Shown: one piece after another, positions 1 through 7,116 of the stretch
Position numbering within the stretch: position 1 is the first letter of the stretch
Layout of the letters: each line of letters begins with the position of its first letter
DNA from: Bradyrhizobium sp. LTSP885
Lineage (GTDB): Bacteria; Pseudomonadota; Alphaproteobacteria; Rhizobiales; Xanthobacteraceae
Reading direction: 5' to 3'
DNA length: 64,000 nt
Assembly: GCF_000938305.1 (NCBI RefSeq)
Contig: NZ_JYMT01000042.1
Span: forward strand, 372,001 to 436,000
Notes under the pieces: model-generated
Told to the model about the DNA's origin: nothing
Database searches by the model: none
Seen by the model: only the letters and a program-made list of their open reading frames with translations
Program-made: the position numbers and the translations under genes

Positions 1-195
1 TGCCCGTCCTTTGGCTGCCATCCCCCGGTTCACCACACAATGATGCAGCAGATGGCGATCCCGACGCTGTTGGCGGGAGGGCTCTGTCCGACCTTTGCCG
101 TGCATTGCGGTGACGGCGGTGGCCAGCACACGATGATGCAGTTCATGCCGAACAATCCCGGCTACAGCACCTGGTACATGTGCCCACCGCGATAG
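1..195 (+). CDS. C-terminal part of a Cys-rich peptide, candidate RiPP precursor
   Basis: An open frame enters from the left edge and ends at the TAG at 193-195, leaving 64 visible residues. It contains five Cys, several Ser/Thr and two imperfect repeats: CPSFGC...HHTMMQQM and CPTFAVHC...QHTMMQFM, followed by a tail ending YMCPPR. No start codon or leader can be assigned; the first in-frame ATG is at 40, inside the repeat. Its position 64 bp before genes for an APH-like kinase, a HopA1-like protein and a LanC-like cyclase makes it the natural candidate substrate: Ser/Thr could be dehydrated and joined to Cys. Coding status is inferred from frame, repeat structure and context only. It could instead be the end of an unrelated small Cys-rich protein. 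Confidence 0.45.
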   Translation, partial: CPSFGCHPPVHHTMMQQMAIPTLLAGGLCPTFAVHCGDGGGQHTMMQFMPNNPGYSTWYMCPPR

Positions 196-220
196 GGCAG
201 CCACGTTCCACTGACGACAA

Positions 221-257
221 CGATGTCCGCTGGCGCCTGCTGCGCCGACGGACATCG
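221..257 (+). promoter_or_regulatory. Strong intercistronic hairpin between the peptide gene and the enzyme genes
   Basis: CGATGTCCG (221-229) pairs perfectly with CGGACATCG (249-257). After a 2x2 internal loop, GGCGC (232-236) pairs with GCGCC (242-246) around a CTGCT loop. There is no T-run after it. It lies between the candidate precursor and the modification operon, where RiPP operons often carry an attenuator or RNA-stabilising stem that keeps precursor mRNA in excess. The role is inferred. Confidence 0.55.
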
Positions 258-301
258 CCATGAGGCCTCAACAGTCCTGCTCAGGCGCGCACGGCCCCCG
301 C

Positions 302-1396
302 ATGATCCTGTCGCGAAGCAACGTCGTTCACTATCTGCTCGATCAGGGCCTGCTCAGCTATGGCACGGTGGTCAATGACGACCTCACGGTTGCCGACAGC
401 ACGCGGCGAAATCGAAACTTCAAGGTGCTGCGGGGAGCCGAGCAGGGCTTCTTCATCAAGCAGATCCAGACCTTCGACCCACCGACCGTCGCAACGCTCG
501 CGGCCGAGGCGGGCTGTTACCAGCTCGCGCGCGAGGTGCCGGAATTGTCCGCGCTCGCGGCGATCGTGCCGCGTGATCTGCTCTACGACCGGCAACGCCA
601 TATCCTGGTGACCGGACTGCTTCCGAGCGCCGAGTCGCTGATGGAACATCACCGACGGCTCAACGCCTTTCCGGTGGATGTGGCGCGATTGTTCGGCGGA
701 CAGCTCGGCCGGCTGCATCGCGAGTCATTGCCGCCGCTGGAGGGACGCCCTGAAGCCTCGCTGTTTCATCGCCAGCCGCCATGGGCGCTGTCCAGCCACC
801 AACTGGGCACGTTCGGCGCGCTCAACGGCGCCAGCAGCAAGCTGTTGCAGATCCTCCAGGACTATCCGGATTTCCAGCGCACGCTCGACGAGATGCGCGG
901 CGACTGGCGGTGCGAACGGCTGGTGCATGGCGATCTGAAATGGGAGAACTGCGTGGTCTATCCGTGTCGTTCCAACGACGGCAAGCTGGACGGACGGATC
1001 GTCGACTGGGAGCTTGCCGATATTGGCGATCCCGCCTGGGATGTCGGCGGAATGCTGCAGGCCTATATCTGCTTCTGGATCCTGACGATGCAGTTCCATG
1101 CCGATGTGCCGCTGACCACCGTCGAGCAGAGCGCGCCGCATCCGATCGCGGGCATGCAGCCGTCGATCCGCGCGTTCTGGGCGGCGTATGTCGCCGAGCT
1201 GAGGCTCGAATCCGCGGCAGCCGACACCATGCTGATGCGCAGCGTCAAATACGGCGCCGCGCGCATGATTCAGACCGCCTATGAAGCGATGCAGTATTCG
1301 GCGCAGATCTCACCCAGCGCGCTGGCGCTGCTTCAGGTCAGCCTCAACATCCTGAAGGAGCCGAAGCGCGCCGCCACGCAGCTTCTGGGATTGTGA
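302..1396 (+). CDS. APH-like phosphotransferase, likely RiPP Ser/Thr kinase
   Basis: A protein-kinase-fold enzyme of the aminoglycoside phosphotransferase type. The catalytic loop reads LVHGDLKWEN, and the metal-binding motif is IVDWELADIGDPAWDVGG, with DWE where classical kinases have DFG. With the start used here the HGD is near residue 209 (residue 223 from the alternative ATG at 260). Start 302 (MILSRSN) is preferred because the ATG at 260 is only two bases after a strong hairpin; neither has a convincing ribosome site. The next gene begins directly after the stop, and a LanC gene follows. In class V lanthipeptide and thioviridamide-type pathways a homologous kinase phosphorylates Ser/Thr before a HopA1-like protein eliminates the phosphate. 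That role is inferred from the neighbourhood; antibiotic resistance is unlikely here. Confidence 0.75.
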   Translation: MILSRSNVVHYLLDQGLLSYGTVVNDDLTVADSTRRNRNFKVLRGAEQGFFIKQIQTFDPPTVATLAAEAGCYQLAREVPELSALAAIVPRDLLYDRQRHILVTGLLPSAESLMEHHRRLNAFPVDVARLFGGQLGRLHRESLPPLEGRPEASLFHRQPPWALSSHQLGTFGALNGASSKLLQILQDYPDFQRTLDEMRGDWRCERLVHGDLKWENCVVYPCRSNDGKLDGRIVDWELADIGDPAWDVGGMLQAYICFWILTMQFHADVPLTTVEQSAPHPIAGMQPSIRAFWAAYVAELRLESAAADTMLMRSVKYGAARMIQTAYEAMQYSAQISPSALALLQVSLNILKEPKRAATQLLGL

Positions 1397-2416
1397 ATGC
1401 AGCAGGCATTGGAAGTTGAGTTGACGGCGATCGTGCAGGCGGTGGCGTTCCCGGTGCCAGGCCTCGTTACGTTCGCCGGGCGCACGGCACCGCACGCCGC
1501 TGCGGCAGCGGCGCCAACGGGTGTGCCGGACGGCACACCTCTGGTCGCTCAGTTGCAGTCTCTGTTTTACGAGTATTGCTACTGCCGCCGCTTCAATGGC
1601 GCCGCGCCGGATCGTCTCGCGGTGCCGTTGGCCAGCGATGACCTGGCGCCGGCGCTCTCGGTCGCGAATGGTAGCCGCGATCGCTGGGACGCCGGGTGGC
1701 AATTGAAACAAACCTTGCCGAATGGCCAGATCGTCGCGGTCAAGGGCGCGATGACGCGCATGGCGTGGCCTGGTGAGTTTCATGCGCATGGTGCGCCCGG
1801 CGTGCCGCCGCAGCCTGGCGCCGAGATCAGCCTGTTCGCCCCCCGCGAGTCGCTGCTGTCGCAACCGGGCTTCTATTTCGCGTTCGGCGAGACGCTGGCC
1901 GATCAGCAGGAAGATTTTGGCGTGGTGCGGTTCTACTGGAACACCACCGTGCAGGGCGCTCCGCGGCTGGTCGGCGCGATCGCTGCGGCGCTGAACCGCT
2001 TCGCGGTTCCGTTCCGCTTCAAATGCCTGCGGCTGCCCTCGCAGTATGACCGCACCGATGCGGCTGTTCTTTACGTGGCGCGGCGGCACCATCGCATCAT
2101 CACGCTGCTCGCGCCCGAGATTCATGCCGCCGTGCGTCAGGAACTGAAGCCGGCAACACCGCTGTTCTCAAAGCCGCTCGCCGACGGCCTCGGCTTTGCC
2201 GAGGATCCGCGCACCGGCGAAAGCTTTGGCATGCACCGCTGCCGGTTGATGGCGGAGGCGGTCTGTCGCGCACATCAGCGCGGGCACGAGGCCGGCGAAG
2301 TACGCCTCCGCGAGATCGCCGAAGCGTTTGCAGCCGCGGGGTTGTCGCTCGAACGCCCATATCTCAACATCGGCTCGGCCGACCCATATGATTTCGAGGA
2401 GCTGCGGGCAGCATGA
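1397..2416 (+). CDS. HopA1-family protein, likely phospho-Ser/Thr lyase of a RiPP pathway
   Basis: 339 residues with the conserved blocks of the type III effector HopA1 family: QPGFYFAFGET, VRFYWNTT, FKCLRLPSQYDRTDAAVLY, a TPLFSKPLADGLGFAEDP block, ESFGMHRCRLMAEA, and a C-terminal RPYLNIGSADPYDFEEL. Proteins of this family are known as secreted effectors in plant pathogens and, in RiPP gene clusters, as the elimination partner of an APH-like kinase, producing dehydroalanine and dehydrobutyrine. Here the ATG directly abuts the kinase stop codon, and the stop overlaps the LanC start (ATGA), so all three should be made together. This context favours a RiPP enzyme over an effector. No secretion signal or type III genes are visible nearby. 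Confidence 0.8.
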   Translation: MQQALEVELTAIVQAVAFPVPGLVTFAGRTAPHAAAAAAPTGVPDGTPLVAQLQSLFYEYCYCRRFNGAAPDRLAVPLASDDLAPALSVANGSRDRWDAGWQLKQTLPNGQIVAVKGAMTRMAWPGEFHAHGAPGVPPQPGAEISLFAPRESLLSQPGFYFAFGETLADQQEDFGVVRFYWNTTVQGAPRLVGAIAAALNRFAVPFRFKCLRLPSQYDRTDAAVLYVARRHHRIITLLAPEIHAAVRQELKPATPLFSKPLADGLGFAEDPRTGESFGMHRCRLMAEAVCRAHQRGHEAGEVRLREIAEAFAAAGLSLERPYLNIGSADPYDFEELRAA

Positions 2417-3735
2417 CGACCTCGCGCGACGAAGCCTTTCTCGAGGTTGCGGCGCATCTCGGCCGCCGTCTGTGCCGCGACGCGCTTTGGGCCGGCGGGC
2501 GCTGCAACTGGCTCGGCGACTCCATGGAGTTCATCGACGGGGGCTGGAACGTAGCTCATCGCTCGCTCGGCGCCGATCTCTATGGCGGCACCAGTGGCAT
2601 CGCGCTGTTCCTGGCGAGGCTGTACAGCCTGACACCCGATCCCGCGTTGCGCGCCACCGCGCTCGGAGCCCTCGCACATGCTCATGCGCATGCACAGAAG
2701 ATCCCGACAGCGCTGCGTCTTGGGCTCTACACCGGATCGACCGGCATCGCCTATGCGACGGCGATCGCCGGCGAAACCTTCGAAGACCAGGCCCTGATCG
2801 ACAGGGCCTGCGACATGCTTGTCGAAGCGACGGCCGGCGAGGATGACGATGTCACGCTGGATGTGCTCGCTGGTGCGGCCGGCGCCATTGTCGCGCTGAT
2901 CGATCTGCGGCACCTGGCAAGGCACGACCTCGTGACGATCGCGCGCCGGCTCGGCGAACGGCTCGTGGCGCGCGCCAAACGAGGCGAGGGCGGCTGGTCA
3001 TGGGGCGGCCCTGCAGGGCACGCCGAGCGCAATCTGACAGGCTTCTCGCACGGTGCCGCGGGCATCGCCTGGGCGTTGCTGGAATTGTCCGCGGTGACCG
3101 GCGAGGCGCGCTTTCGCGACGCGGCCGAGCGCGGCTTTGCCTATGAGCGGCAGTGGTTCAGCAAGACCCATCAGAACTGGCCCGACTTTCGCGCCGACAT
3201 CCCGACGCCGGCCGGTCAGCCGGGCTTTATGATGGCCTGGTGCCATGGCGCGCCGGGCATTGGCCTGTCGCGGCTGCGCGGCTATCAATTGACCGGTGAT
3301 CCGACGATGCGCGGCGAGGCCGAGGCTGCGATGCGCGCGACGATGCGGACGCTGGCCGACCCGAATGTCGGTTCGCAATTCGATTTCACGCTGTGCCATG
3401 GCCGCGCCGGCAATGCCGAGTTGTTCGTCACCGCCGCGCAATTGCTCGATGATCCGACCGCACGCGCCGTTGCTGAAGGCGTCGGGCGCTACGGCATCGA
3501 AACCTATCGCCGCAAGGACCTGCCCTGGCCTTGCGGCGTGCCGGGCGGCGGCGAGACGCCGAACCTCCTGCTCGGGTTAGCCGGTATCGGTCATTTCTAC
3601 CTGCGGCTCTACGATCCCGAGAGCGTTTCGTCGGTGCTGATCCCGCAGCCAAGGCACGTCGCGGAGCTGCGCAAGCTGGTTGCGATGCCCACGACCCCGC
3701 CTTCCAGCGCGCAGCCGCTCCGCCATCAGCTCTAG
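2413..3735 (+). CDS. LanC-like lanthionine cyclase
   Basis: 440 residues forming the repeated alpha/alpha barrel of the LanC family. GxxG-type repeats recur (GGTSGIALF, TGSTGIAYA, GAAGAIVAL, SHGAAGIAW, LAGIGHFYL). The zinc site is intact: Cys277 in AWCHGAPG and Cys328-His329 in LCHGRAG. LanC enzymes activate a Cys thiol on zinc and add it to dehydroalanine or dehydrobutyrine, forming lanthionine rings. The gene overlaps the HopA1 stop by four bases and is the last gene of the unit; the next gene is on the other strand. No transporter, protease or further tailoring gene is visible, so they may lie left of the window. Eukaryotic-type LanCL functions (glutathione addition to damaged phosphosites) are an alternative but fit the operon less well. 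Confidence 0.85.
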   Translation: MTTSRDEAFLEVAAHLGRRLCRDALWAGGRCNWLGDSMEFIDGGWNVAHRSLGADLYGGTSGIALFLARLYSLTPDPALRATALGALAHAHAHAQKIPTALRLGLYTGSTGIAYATAIAGETFEDQALIDRACDMLVEATAGEDDDVTLDVLAGAAGAIVALIDLRHLARHDLVTIARRLGERLVARAKRGEGGWSWGGPAGHAERNLTGFSHGAAGIAWALLELSAVTGEARFRDAAERGFAYERQWFSKTHQNWPDFRADIPTPAGQPGFMMAWCHGAPGIGLSRLRGYQLTGDPTMRGEAEAAMRATMRTLADPNVGSQFDFTLCHGRAGNAELFVTAAQLLDDPTARAVAEGVGRYGIETYRRKDLPWPCGVPGGGETPNLLLGLAGIGHFYLRLYDPESVSSVLIPQPRHVAELRKLVAMPTTPPSSAQPLRHQL

Positions 3736-3790
3736 ATGTTTTGACGCGCTTTCTTCACGCGAACCGGCATCCACGTCGCTTGAAACCGCT

Positions 3791-4396
3791 CTAGGTGGAC
3801 GCAAACTTCTTGCTGAGAAACTTGGACCCCTTCACGCCGTAGCGCCAGGGCAGGTCGACGGCTTTGGTGAGGCCGATCCGCACCCCCGTGGCGATCTCGG
3901 GCGTCTCGGTGCGCGCATAGAGCGCATACGGCAGACGGTCGAGCGGCAATTCGCTGTGGGCAATCGTGATGCCGAGCGCCTCGCAGAGCTTGCCGGGGCC
4001 GGAGCACAACGCGTGCTCGTCGCCGAGCCCGCGCCGCCGGCGCATCGCGGCTAGGCCGTGGGTCGGCTCCAGCGCGCGGATCAGCACGGCGCTGGCGGAG
4101 CCGGCCTTCTCGCAGACGAAGTTGACGCACCAATGGATACCATAGGAGCGGTAGACATAGGAAAAGCCCGGCGGGCCGAACATCACCTGGTTGCGCGGCG
4201 TCGGTCCGCGGTACGAATGGGCGGCTGGCTCGCTGTGATGATAGGCCTCGACCTCGACGATGAGGCCCCCGACGCCGTCGACCAGCAACGTCGTGCCGAT
4301 CAGGTCGGGCGCGACCTCGTGGACGCTGCGGTCGAAGAAGGACCGTTTCAGCGGCTTGCCGAGGCGTGGCGCGGTCGATTTGGGTTTTTGAGCCAT
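3791..4396 (-). CDS. DNA-3-methyladenine glycosylase (AAG/MPG family)
   Basis: Monofunctional glycosylase that flips out and removes alkylated purines (3-methyladenine, 7-methylguanine, hypoxanthine), starting base-excision repair. 201 residues. Family motifs are LIGTTLLV, GGLIVEVEAYHHSEPAAHSYRG-type block with the catalytic Glu in EVEAY, NQVMFGPPGFSYVYRSYGIHWCVN, VLIRALEP, and the SGPGKLCEALGI region. Start chosen at MAQKPKST (4396); upstream codons lack family similarity. It is convergent with the LanC gene and divergent from lipA, with the lipA promoter presumably in the 120-bp gap. Confidence 0.9.
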   Translation of the reverse strand: MAQKPKSTAPRLGKPLKRSFFDRSVHEVAPDLIGTTLLVDGVGGLIVEVEAYHHSEPAAHSYRGPTPRNQVMFGPPGFSYVYRSYGIHWCVNFVCEKAGSASAVLIRALEPTHGLAAMRRRRGLGDEHALCSGPGKLCEALGITIAHSELPLDRLPYALYARTETPEIATGVRIGLTKAVDLPWRYGVKGSKFLSKKFAST

Positions 4397-4516
4397 TTTG
4401 AGGTGGGAATCGGAATGGAACAGGTACGAGGGTGCCAATAATGTGCACACTCTGCTAGAGTTTGACAGCCGGGTTGCAGGCCGCGCCAACACGGATTAGC
4501 TAAGCTCTCTCGCGAC

Positions 4517-5488
4517 TTGCAGGCACCTATGGTCACCATCGTCGATACCATTTCCACGACCCCGTTGCGCCCGCGGCACCCCGAAAAGGTGAACCGGCCC
4601 GACGCCGTCTCGCCGCCGAAGCCGGACTGGATACGGGTCCGCGCGCCGAACACGCGCGGCTATGCCGACACGCGCAAGATCGTGAAGGAGAACGGCCTCG
4701 TCACGGTCTGCGAGGAAGCAGGCTGCCCGAATATCGGCGAATGCTGGGACAAGAAGCACGCCACCTTCATGATCATGGGGGACACCTGCACGCGGGCCTG
4801 CGCGTTCTGCAACGTCAAGACCGGCATGCCCGGCGCGCTCGACCTTGCCGAGCCGGAGCATGTCGCCGAAGCGACCTTCAAGCTGGGGCTCGCCCACATC
4901 GTCATCACCTCGGTCGACCGCGACGATCTCGCCGATGGCGGCGCGGAGCATTTTGCACAGACCATCCGTGCCATCCGCGCGCGCTGCCCGACCACCACGA
5001 TCGAGATCCTGACGCCGGACTTCCTGCGCAAGGACGGCGCGCTGGAGCGCGTGGTCGCGGCCAAGCCCGACGTGTTCAACCACAATCTGGAAACCGTGCC
5101 GTCGCGCTATCTGGTGGTTCGTCCCGGCGCCCGCTACTTCCACTCGATCCGGCTGTTGCAGCGGGTCAAGGAGATCGACCCGACCATCTTCACCAAGTCA
5201 GGCATCATGGTCGGCCTCGGCGAGGAGCGGCACGAGGTGTTGCAGATGATGGACGATCTGCGCTCGGCCGATGTCGATTTCCTCACCATCGGCCAGTATC
5301 TGCAGCCGACCCGCAAGCACCATGCCGTGATGAGTTATGTGACGCCGGACGAATTCGCGGGCTATGAGCGCGTCGCCTACACCAAGGGCTTTCTGATGGT
5401 GTCGGCGAGCCCGTTGACCCGCTCGTCGCATCATGCCGGCGAGGATTTCGCCAAGCTGCAGGCGGCGCGCGTGGCCCGCGGCCGCTAG
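4517..5488 (+). CDS. lipA: Lipoyl synthase
   Basis: Radical-SAM enzyme that inserts two sulfurs into octanoyl groups on the E2 and GcvH lipoyl domains. 323 residues. It has both iron-sulfur binding sets: the N-terminal auxiliary-cluster cysteines in VCEEAGCPNIGECW, and the SAM-cluster motif Cys91-x3-Cys95-x2-Cys98 in TCTRACAFCNV. Further family marks are TSVDRDDLADGGA, NVFNHNLETV-type block, KSGIMVGLGE, and the C-terminal PLTRSSHHAGEDF with the conserved RSS. It heads a short same-strand run with a P-loop protein (17-bp gap) and a START-domain protein, a common order in Bradyrhizobium-type genomes. Confidence 0.97.
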   Translation: MQAPMVTIVDTISTTPLRPRHPEKVNRPDAVSPPKPDWIRVRAPNTRGYADTRKIVKENGLVTVCEEAGCPNIGECWDKKHATFMIMGDTCTRACAFCNVKTGMPGALDLAEPEHVAEATFKLGLAHIVITSVDRDDLADGGAEHFAQTIRAIRARCPTTTIEILTPDFLRKDGALERVVAAKPDVFNHNLETVPSRYLVVRPGARYFHSIRLLQRVKEIDPTIFTKSGIMVGLGEERHEVLQMMDDLRSADVDFLTIGQYLQPTRKHHAVMSYVTPDEFAGYERVAYTKGFLMVSASPLTRSSHHAGEDFAKLQAARVARGR

Positions 5489-5505
5489 ATCCCCGGGTTA
5501 CATCG

Positions 5506-6045
5506 ATGCAACGCGTTCTGGTGATGGGATCGTCAGGGTCCGGCAAGTCGACGTTTGCGCGGGGGCTTTCCGATATCACCGGCATTCCGACCGTGTCGAT
5601 CGATGCGCTGTTCTGGAAGCCCGGCTGGGTCGAATCCGAGCGGGAGGAATTCCAGCGCCGCATGACCGAAGCGGTGCAGCAGCCGCGCTGGATCATGGAC
5701 GGAAACTTCACGACGCACGGCGCAGGCGAGTTGCGCCGGCAGCTCGCGGATACGATCATCTGGTTCGACCTGCCGCGGTCGACCTACATGTTCGGAATTC
5801 TCCGGCGGATCGCGGGGAGCTATGGCCAGGTCCGCCCGGAGATGGCGGAAGGCTGTCCCGAGAAGATCGACCTCGAATTCTTCCGCTACGTCTGGACCTA
5901 TCGACAACAGCAGAGACCCAAGCTTTTGGACTATTTTCAAGGCCTGCGCGCCGATCAATCGCTGGTGTGTTTTACCGATCGAGCCCAGGCGGGCGCTTAT
6001 CTGAAGGACCTCGCGCGCCAGCAGAATCGTGCGAGTATCCACTGA
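5506..6045 (+). CDS. P-loop nucleotide kinase-like protein (adenylate kinase/FlaR-like)
   Basis: 179 residues with an N-terminal Walker A motif GSSGSGKST (residues 8-16), followed by the IDALFWKPGW and WIMDGNF blocks seen in proteins annotated as adenylate kinase-like or DNA topology modulation (FlaR) proteins. IIWFDLPR is the likely Walker B region. The substrate is unknown; the fold suggests phosphoryl transfer to a small molecule or nucleotide. It lies 17 bp after lipA and its TGA shares one base with the ATG of the next gene, so the two are probably co-translated. The FlaR name should not be taken as function. Confidence 0.8.
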   Translation: MQRVLVMGSSGSGKSTFARGLSDITGIPTVSIDALFWKPGWVESEREEFQRRMTEAVQQPRWIMDGNFTTHGAGELRRQLADTIIWFDLPRSTYMFGILRRIAGSYGQVRPEMAEGCPEKIDLEFFRYVWTYRQQQRPKLLDYFQGLRADQSLVCFTDRAQAGAYLKDLARQQNRASIH

Positions 6046-6509
6046 TGCCGCGATTCCAAAGCAAGCGGCGGGTTCACCACACCGCGCCGCAAATGTTCGA
6101 TCTGGTCGCCAACGTCGAGCGCTATCCGGAATTCGTGCCGCTGTGCCAGTCGCTGAAGATCCGCCAGCGCACGCCGAGGGACGATGGCACCGAAACCGTG
6201 GTCGCCGACATGACCGTGTCGTTCAAGCTGGTGCGGGAAACCTTCACCAGCAAGGTGACGCTCGACCGGCCCAATCTGAAGATCCTGGTCGAGTATCTGA
6301 GCGGCCCCTTCAGCAATCTCGAGAACCGCTGGACCTTCGAGCCGAAGTCGGAGACCGATTGCGATGTCGGATTCTACCTCGCCTATGAATTCAAGAGCCG
6401 GATGCTGGCGATGCTGATGGGCTCGATGTTCGACGCCGCATTTTCACGATTTGCCTCGGCGTTCGAGAAGCGCGCGGATCAGGTCTACAGGAAGCCGGCC
6501 GTCACATAG
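6045..6509 (+). CDS. COQ10/RatA-type START-domain protein
   Basis: 154 residues covering one START/polyketide-cyclase-like domain. The N-terminal block HTAPQMFDLVANVERYPEFVPLC is the signature of the COQ10/RatA family, and the C-terminal part (FSNLENRWTFEP, FYLAYEFKSRML, F..A.SRFASAFEKRA) matches its amphipathic helix. In mitochondria and proteobacteria these proteins bind ubiquinone or its precursors and help respiration. E. coli RatA has also been described as a ribosome-association inhibitor, hence the frequent toxin label. No antitoxin partner (RatB) is adjacent, so a quinone-binding role is the more cautious reading. It starts inside the previous stop (TGATG). Confidence 0.88.
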   Translation: MPRFQSKRRVHHTAPQMFDLVANVERYPEFVPLCQSLKIRQRTPRDDGTETVVADMTVSFKLVRETFTSKVTLDRPNLKILVEYLSGPFSNLENRWTFEPKSETDCDVGFYLAYEFKSRMLAMLMGSMFDAAFSRFASAFEKRADQVYRKPAVT

Positions 6510-6515
6510 CGCGAC

Positions 6516-7115
6516 TCATCCCCGCGGCGTCCGCCGGCGTTTCACGGCGTGGCTTCGCGGCGAACGGGCAACCCGCGGCCGCAACCGGCTGACAGCTTCG
6601 CGGCGAGGCTTGGTGGCCTGCGGAGGACGCGCCAGCTCGATCAGCATGCGCAGGGCCTCGACCACCGAGCGCTGGCGTACGGTGCTGCGGCCGATCGCGC
6701 CAAACCGCTGCTCGCGGTGGATGATGCGGCCGTCGCGCGATGCGACGGCAAAGTGGACCAATCCCACCGGTTTGCCCGGCGTGGCGCCGCCCGGGCCCGC
6801 GATACCGGTAATTGAGACTGCAAGGTCGACGCCGGCTTTTTCCAGCGCGCCGACCGCCATCGCGGTCGCGGTTTCCTTGCTGACCGCGCCGAAGGTCTCG
6901 AGCGTTGCCGCCTTGACGCCGAGCATCGCCCGTTTGGCCTCGTTCGAATACGTGACAAAACCCCGGTCGATCACGTCGGACGAGCCGGGAATATCGGTCA
7001 GTGCGCCCGCGACGAGGCCGCCGGTGCAGGATTCGGCAGTCGCGATGGTCAGCTTGCGCATTCGGCACAGGTCGAGCAGCGAGCGGGAGAGGGCACGCGC
7101 GTCGCTCCCGCCCAT
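6516..7115 (-). CDS. CinA C-terminal-type nicotinamide-nucleotide amidohydrolase
   Basis: Stand-alone CinA C-terminal domain (PncC type), which deamidates NMN to nicotinate mononucleotide in pyridine-nucleotide recycling. Motifs: TIATAESCTGGLVAGALTDIPGSS, YSNEAKRAMLGV, SITGIAGPGGATPGKPVGLV. The molybdopterin-binding half of long CinA proteins is absent. A basic Arg/Lys-rich tail of about 45 residues follows the domain. Start taken at MGGSDAR (7115), just beyond the ispDF stop at 7117; an upstream ATG at 7154 would overlap ispDF by 38 bases. Co-transcribed with ispDF and convergent with the START-domain gene. Confidence 0.92.
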   Translation of the reverse strand: MGGSDARALSRSLLDLCRMRKLTIATAESCTGGLVAGALTDIPGSSDVIDRGFVTYSNEAKRAMLGVKAATLETFGAVSKETATAMAVGALEKAGVDLAVSITGIAGPGGATPGKPVGLVHFAVASRDGRIIHREQRFGAIGRSTVRQRSVVEALRMLIELARPPQATKPRREAVSRLRPRVARSPRSHAVKRRRTPRG

Positions 7116-7116
7116 G

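Noticed and set aside
302..1396. Aminoglycoside resistance gene
   Set aside because: The APH fold is present, but direct coupling to HopA1-like and LanC-like genes points to peptide modification.
6045..6509. RatA-type toxin of a toxin-antitoxin pair
   Set aside because: No antitoxin partner is adjacent and the fold and context fit a ubiquinone-binding START protein equally or better.
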